Assembly: GCA_032358255.1 (NCBI GenBank)
Contig: JAULBX010028172.1
Coordinates: 4,197-31,403, forward strand
Origin: Heterotrichella gracilis
Taxonomy: Eukaryota; Sar; Xanthophyceae; Tribonematales; Xanthonemataceae
Length of the DNA: 27,207 bases
Direction of reading: 5' to 3'
The stretch's first letter is position 1. Every line of letters begins with the position of its first letter. Under the pieces are notes generated by a model that was given only the letters and a program-made list of their open reading frames with translations, searched no databases and was not told the DNA's origin. The position numbers were made by a program, and so were the translations under genes. Below are positions 12,001 to 18,000 of the stretch, one piece after another.

Positions 12001-15000
12001 CCCAGGTCAACCTGGTTTGCTCAGTGTCCCCGTTGGCTCCACCCTCACCATTAACACCAACTCCAACGGGGTAGCCACATTGGGATACCCAGACAACAAT
12101 GTCGGATGGCAGTGCATCCGGCGTGGGGAGGGGACCTACACGCTCAGCGTGGCGCGTCCCCCCAACGTGCCACAAGCGAGCGGGGTCATGGACATCTACT
12201 GCCTAGGTGAGAAGACGATATATGCACACAAAGACGATATGTGCAATGTAATTAATCGCCTATTCTTAACAACATCCCTTGCCCTCCCTCCCCGTTCCCA
12301 GTACCCCCACCCCTTGTACATTACATACATTCCCACTACCCCCACCCCTTGTACACACAGACCCCTATGGCGCGTTCACCACCAACTACGTTGTGTTCAA
12401 TGCGCTCCAATCCGACACCACAGTGGACATGTCGGTGACCATCAACATTGACTGGACCAGCGGCTCAAGCTCCTCCTTCCGCCCGCCGTGGGGGCACAAC
12501 CCGGGACCAACGGTGGGTGCAAGAAGTAGGAACCTATGCATTCCCACAAAAACAGCCGGTTAATCATGCAGATGCGGCGCCAAACAATTTGGTCGTGGCT
12601 TTGTTCATGTCACTTCTCGTGTGATGTGAGATCCTCATGGGTCGAAAAAACATGGCGAAACCCCCGCAAAAGAGGCCTAGCAGCCCTAACACACTAACAG
12701 CTTGACAGTTATGCGCCATCTATGGGCGATTGAGGTGCAGTCATAGTGTGGCAACTCCTCCCCCTCGCCAGTCCCACCCCATCGCCATGGTGGTTGCCCA
12801 CATCGCCCACCTACGCCTACACCATGAAAACATACACCTCTGAAACCCTTAAACCCAAAACATCCCTACATCTTGGAACCCACAAACCCTGAGAGCCCTA
12901 CATCCCATGTATTTCACATTTGCAGTGGGCAATCGAGGTGCGGCCGACTGGGCAATACACTATCGTCGCTACGGTGCCCATCCAGCTCACCCAATCGGTC
13001 AACACCTACGTCGTGAAAATTGGGAATCTGGTGTCTGGGTCCTCCTACTGGTTGGTGCCCGTAGCTACTTGGAACGGCGTGAAGGCGGAGGCCAAGTCGA
13101 CCTATTCATACACGGTACCTGGTGAGTGTTCAATGTGGAGGTTGCGCCCCTAAACCCCTCCAAGTGCCCTCAAAACCTGGAAATAAAGAGGGGGTATTGA
13201 ATTGAATAAAGGGTGTATGTATGGGTCCAATGTCCATGTTTGTGCATGTGGTTCCCTCGTGACTCTCTCAAAATGCCTTCAAAAACTTGCAAAAAAAGGG
13301 AACACGTGATGTATTTCATCTTTACATTGTTTATGTATCCATTTGCGGTCTTGCACAGCCAATGTGGATGCTGCCGCCCCTGCGGCGTTGGACTTACCCG
13401 ACCAGACCCTGCTAGTAGCCTACACGGAGACACCTTTCGGGTTGAAGGCCACTGCAACAGACTGCAACGGGCAGAAGGGGGGCAACTGGGTGGCATTCAA
13501 GGTGGGTGGGGGTGGATGAGGTGTTAAAGACCATGTTCAAGTGGGTGGCCATTATGATGGTGTGGGGTAACGATGTGGGGTTTGTGGGAGAACGGTTGTG
13601 GGATCGCCATTATCGCAATATATTTTACTTTGCGGCGAGGTTCTAGAGGCAGTTTGTTTGCATATATTGACTAAGCGGCAAGGTTCTAGAGGCAGTTTGT
13701 TTGCATATATATATGCATTGTTCCTTGTATATCCTTTGTGCCATATATGCCATATCTAGGGTGATAATGCTTGTGTCCCCCACCAGGTTACTACTAACAA
13801 TGGAGTGATTGCCAATGCACCCTCCGACGCGCCCCTCACCACCCTCACCACCGACTCCTCGCTCTTCACATACGCTCTCTCAGCCTCCTCCTCCTTCCCC
13901 GCCTACGGCATGGCCATTGCCACGGACGTTGTGTGTGCCAAGCCTGGGGTAGTGACCGCTGTCGCCAAATTCTATTGCAGCACGAATGGCAAGAGGGTGG
14001 TGTCGAGAAATGCGACCATCACTTGCGTAGGTACGGCAAGATACACTTGTCTAATGAAGTGGTACATGTGTCCTACTAGTCGTACCCGGATTGTGGGTGG
14101 AAATGGCTACATACGTCACCATATCCCCTTAAAAAACAAAACCATGCGCCGCCCATAGTAACATGAAGGCCCCCTCTCAGCGGCAAGGGCACTGCCTCCA
14201 TCACCTATGTAAAACCGGACCCACTTCGCCCATAGGATATCTTTTTTTACAGTACTTTGTCGTTTTTTTGCTTTGTAGGCCAGGGAAACGTCACCATCAC
14301 TTCCACCAAGCAAGACGCAAACCAGAAGGACAAGGTGGCCGTGGCTTTCACAGTGGACATGAACGGGGTGTACCAGCCAGGAATTTCCTTTGGGGGTAGT
14401 AGGTTGTATGCCACTCTGTCGGCGGCATCAAGCACACCCGGAGCGACCATTCCTGGTGATGTATCGGTGAGAATTTGTTGCCCTCATGTGAGCCCTAAAC
14501 CATGTACAATGTCAAGCCCCTCATCTTTTGCGATGCATGATCATTACTCTACATACGTGGATGAGGTGCAGCTCCCTTACAATACCCTACACGCAATGGT
14601 AGGGTGGGGCAAGCGTGGGGATCGTGGTGAACAACAGTTGGGTGCACTAGTAGCACTATCTCAAACGACTGCATGTTGTGTCTTTGTCTTTTATGTTGTA
14701 CCTATTTGGGCCATGGATTGAGATCGGCACCCATCATCCTTGTTAATCGTGTCCCTAGGTACCCTATTGCAGTAGGCGGTGTAGCCGCAAGGAAAGCTAA
14801 ATATGTTGTCGGCATGATTTTGAAGACAACATCTTTATGGGCTTTTTTTTTGTGTATGAAGGTGGAGATTGGCTTCAGTACCAACACCTTGGTGCCCCCC
14901 CGCCCCTACATAGGCGCACCAGTCTCCAAGATTGGCACCATGCAGGGGTTGCAGCCCGAGGCGGTGTACACATTCAGCGTCAGTGTGCGCTACATGTCAG

Positions 15001-18000
15001 GCATCAAGACGGCGGTGACCGGCAATTATAGCTGTGAGTGCCTGTATCCTAGTACTTTCCATCTGTCCCTTTGGTCTTTTAGATAAAAGTTTCCATTTGT
15101 CTGTTAGTGCCTAGTGTGAAGCATGCTCGGGGGGTCACGTAGGTCACGATGCCACATTGTGATGTCAAATATGTAGCTTGCATTGACAACAATGAGCTAT
15201 TGGGGCATGCGTTGCATGCATATGGTCGCCCATTTTTTCTTCCAAGCATCAACTACAATTACCACATTCAGTATCGGTGCTTGAATGTAATTGATGAGTC
15301 CAAGACTCTCTTGACTTTCTTCCATCCCTGAGAACTTTTTGTGTGATATAAAATACAACTAAAAACCCGTACTTATTATATGAACTCTCTTGTTTTGCTT
15401 GCAGTCATTGCTCCAAAACCCACGGTGAGTGGTCTCGCCTTCTCGGAAAAAACGTACGTAGACGCATACAGCGGGAGCTCGGACCTTGAAAAGTGCAGCT
15501 ACAGCAACTCCGGTGACTACATGGTCCCAACCTTGGTCGTGCGCATCAACCCCAATGGGGGCCCATTGGTTGGTGTCAGTATCTCTTGCAGGTGAGTGAG
15601 CTCCAAACTAGGGCAGTGTTGTTGTTGTGGTGTATTGCGTGTGTTGCATGCACATCAACCACCCAACTGCAGCCTACAGGCCAGCGTCAATGTATGGAGA
15701 TGAATCCTACCCCATTGTCTTAAAAGGGCCATATAAACACATACGACCTTTAATTATGTTTTCATTTGTTTCTGCAAAGCTTGGATACAAGTGTACTAAA
15801 CCATTGGATCCTACACATTTGGCTTTTCCAGGTATGCACGTATACCCAGCGGCATGCACCTCCGATATGATTGATTGCGTAATAAGGATGCCTCTGCTAC
15901 TAAAAGCTTCCAACATTACCTAGGATTTTACCTGAACCCTAGACAACAATACCCTACACCGGGGCGCCGTAATCACTATTTGATGTATAGTCATCATTCT
16001 TGCTCCTTCAGTTGCGGTCAAGCAGGATAAAAGCACTTGTGCGTCTTACCGCTATGCACTTTTGCAAGAGCCAGCCCCATATACTGAACACTGAGTTTTG
16101 CCTGCGCAGCTCTGGAACCATCGCCAACGGCGCGCCCCTTCAGGGGTGCGGGGTCATGGCCGCCACATCCATCTCGGTGTTGGATGGGCCCGAGGATCTG
16201 TCTTATTACAACTATTACGCGGTCACATTCTCTAGGCTACCCACGGAAGGCTACTACCGCTTCCTCATCAACACCGCGACCAACTCGCTGGGCGGGATGA
16301 GCGACTTCACGGGGGTGGATGACGGCACGCGCGGATTCCCCTATGCAAGCCAGGGCATGTATTTTGGTGCGCAAATTATAAAGTTTTCAATGTAGGAAAT
16401 CCATCCATTCATATTGTGGTTTGATTAATAATGCAATGGTTGCATGGATCAATACTTGAAGGAAACAATTGAGCAGAAACCACCAAATGTTTGCCCACCA
16501 CCTACTATCATGCCCCCAAACCCTCACCCACCTCTTCACCGCAGCCGCCACCGGGCCTGCCACCGTTGCCATCCTCAACTACATCACCACACCAAACCCC
16601 AAGATGTACCGCTACTTTGTCTACCCAGCGCTAGAATTCAGCAACTACGGCCAGACGCAAACGGACTGCGGCCAACAGGTGTACGGGGATGCAATGTCAG
16701 ACATCAATTTCCAGGTAATTACAGCAACACTGAATGAGAAACGTTCTCGTAGGAAATGATTATAAAGAAAAGAATATGTAAAATGAAACCAGGAGGAATA
16801 CGTCAAGACTGAGTGGAATTGGATTTAGCACGGTAGAAAGCACCTTTCAAGAAGTTTGAACAGTTTGATAAGAAAATTTTGTTAGCGGCATAAAACCACT
16901 TGTTCTGCCATACGCGGACAAATTTGCAAGGACAATTTGTGTGGAGCTGCTAAGAGCTGCCATGCATGCCATATGGGTGGACATCACATTCCGGGTAATT
17001 TTAATAAAACGGATTAAAATATGACTGTGGTGACATGGGATGTGGTGTGATTGCAATCCTGCTTTCGTTGACGTTCATGTATTTGATGTATTCAAGCCGT
17101 CACAGGTTTTTAATGTATGTTATAGGTGGTCTCGGGTGGATTCTCATGGAGCAGCGCAACTTGGACACGCGCAACAGACAAATCCCCCGCATCCCTATAT
17201 AAGTACGCCTTGAGTGGCTTTTGCACCCAAGTGGGCGAGGTGCACCTCCTAGCCAGCATGACTTCCAAGAGCACAGGCCAAATGGTGCCGTACAACATTA
17301 CCATCATCTGCGGCGGTGAGGCGCAAACCCTAGACCCTCTACCTTGACCTCTGAGCCCTAAACCCTTGTGCACATCCCAGCCCGCGTGATTGCCAAAAAG
17401 CACTGGCCAGGTGGTGTTTCCATGCAACATCACCATCCCCTGGGCGGTCTGGCTCTTGGTGTATGCCATCCTTCTACCCCCTACACCATGAACATTGCCT
17501 GCTAGCCTGCATGGCAGCCATGTGCAGGGGCCAAGCGGAGTTGTACTGTGTGTTGAAATGGATATGTCTGCATGGAATGCACAAACACACATAGTTGCCA
17601 CGCCTCGGCACCTTGTGCCCTTGCTGGCTGCAACATGAAAGGGCAGTACATGGCTCTATCAATTAGGCGCGTTGTGCTACATACCCACCCACCCCTTGCC
17701 ACTTAACCCCTTGCGTGCACGCGCGTTACAGATATCCAGTGTGGGGACAACAGTTGCACACCCGGGGAGGGTTGTGACTGCCAGGACTGTATGTACTCAA
17801 GTCAAAACTGCAATCAAGGTGGGTGACAGACTTAGGTTTTGAACAAGAGGTTTGACTGACGCCATCCAAAGAGTTGGATATTGCATGTGCAAGGCTGAAG
17901 TGGCTTTGTTACAGGAATGCGCGTAATTGCCTAACAAGATAGTGAACACACACATTTGCACGCACATAATTGCACTTGAGTATTGTGCACGACCTTGCAT

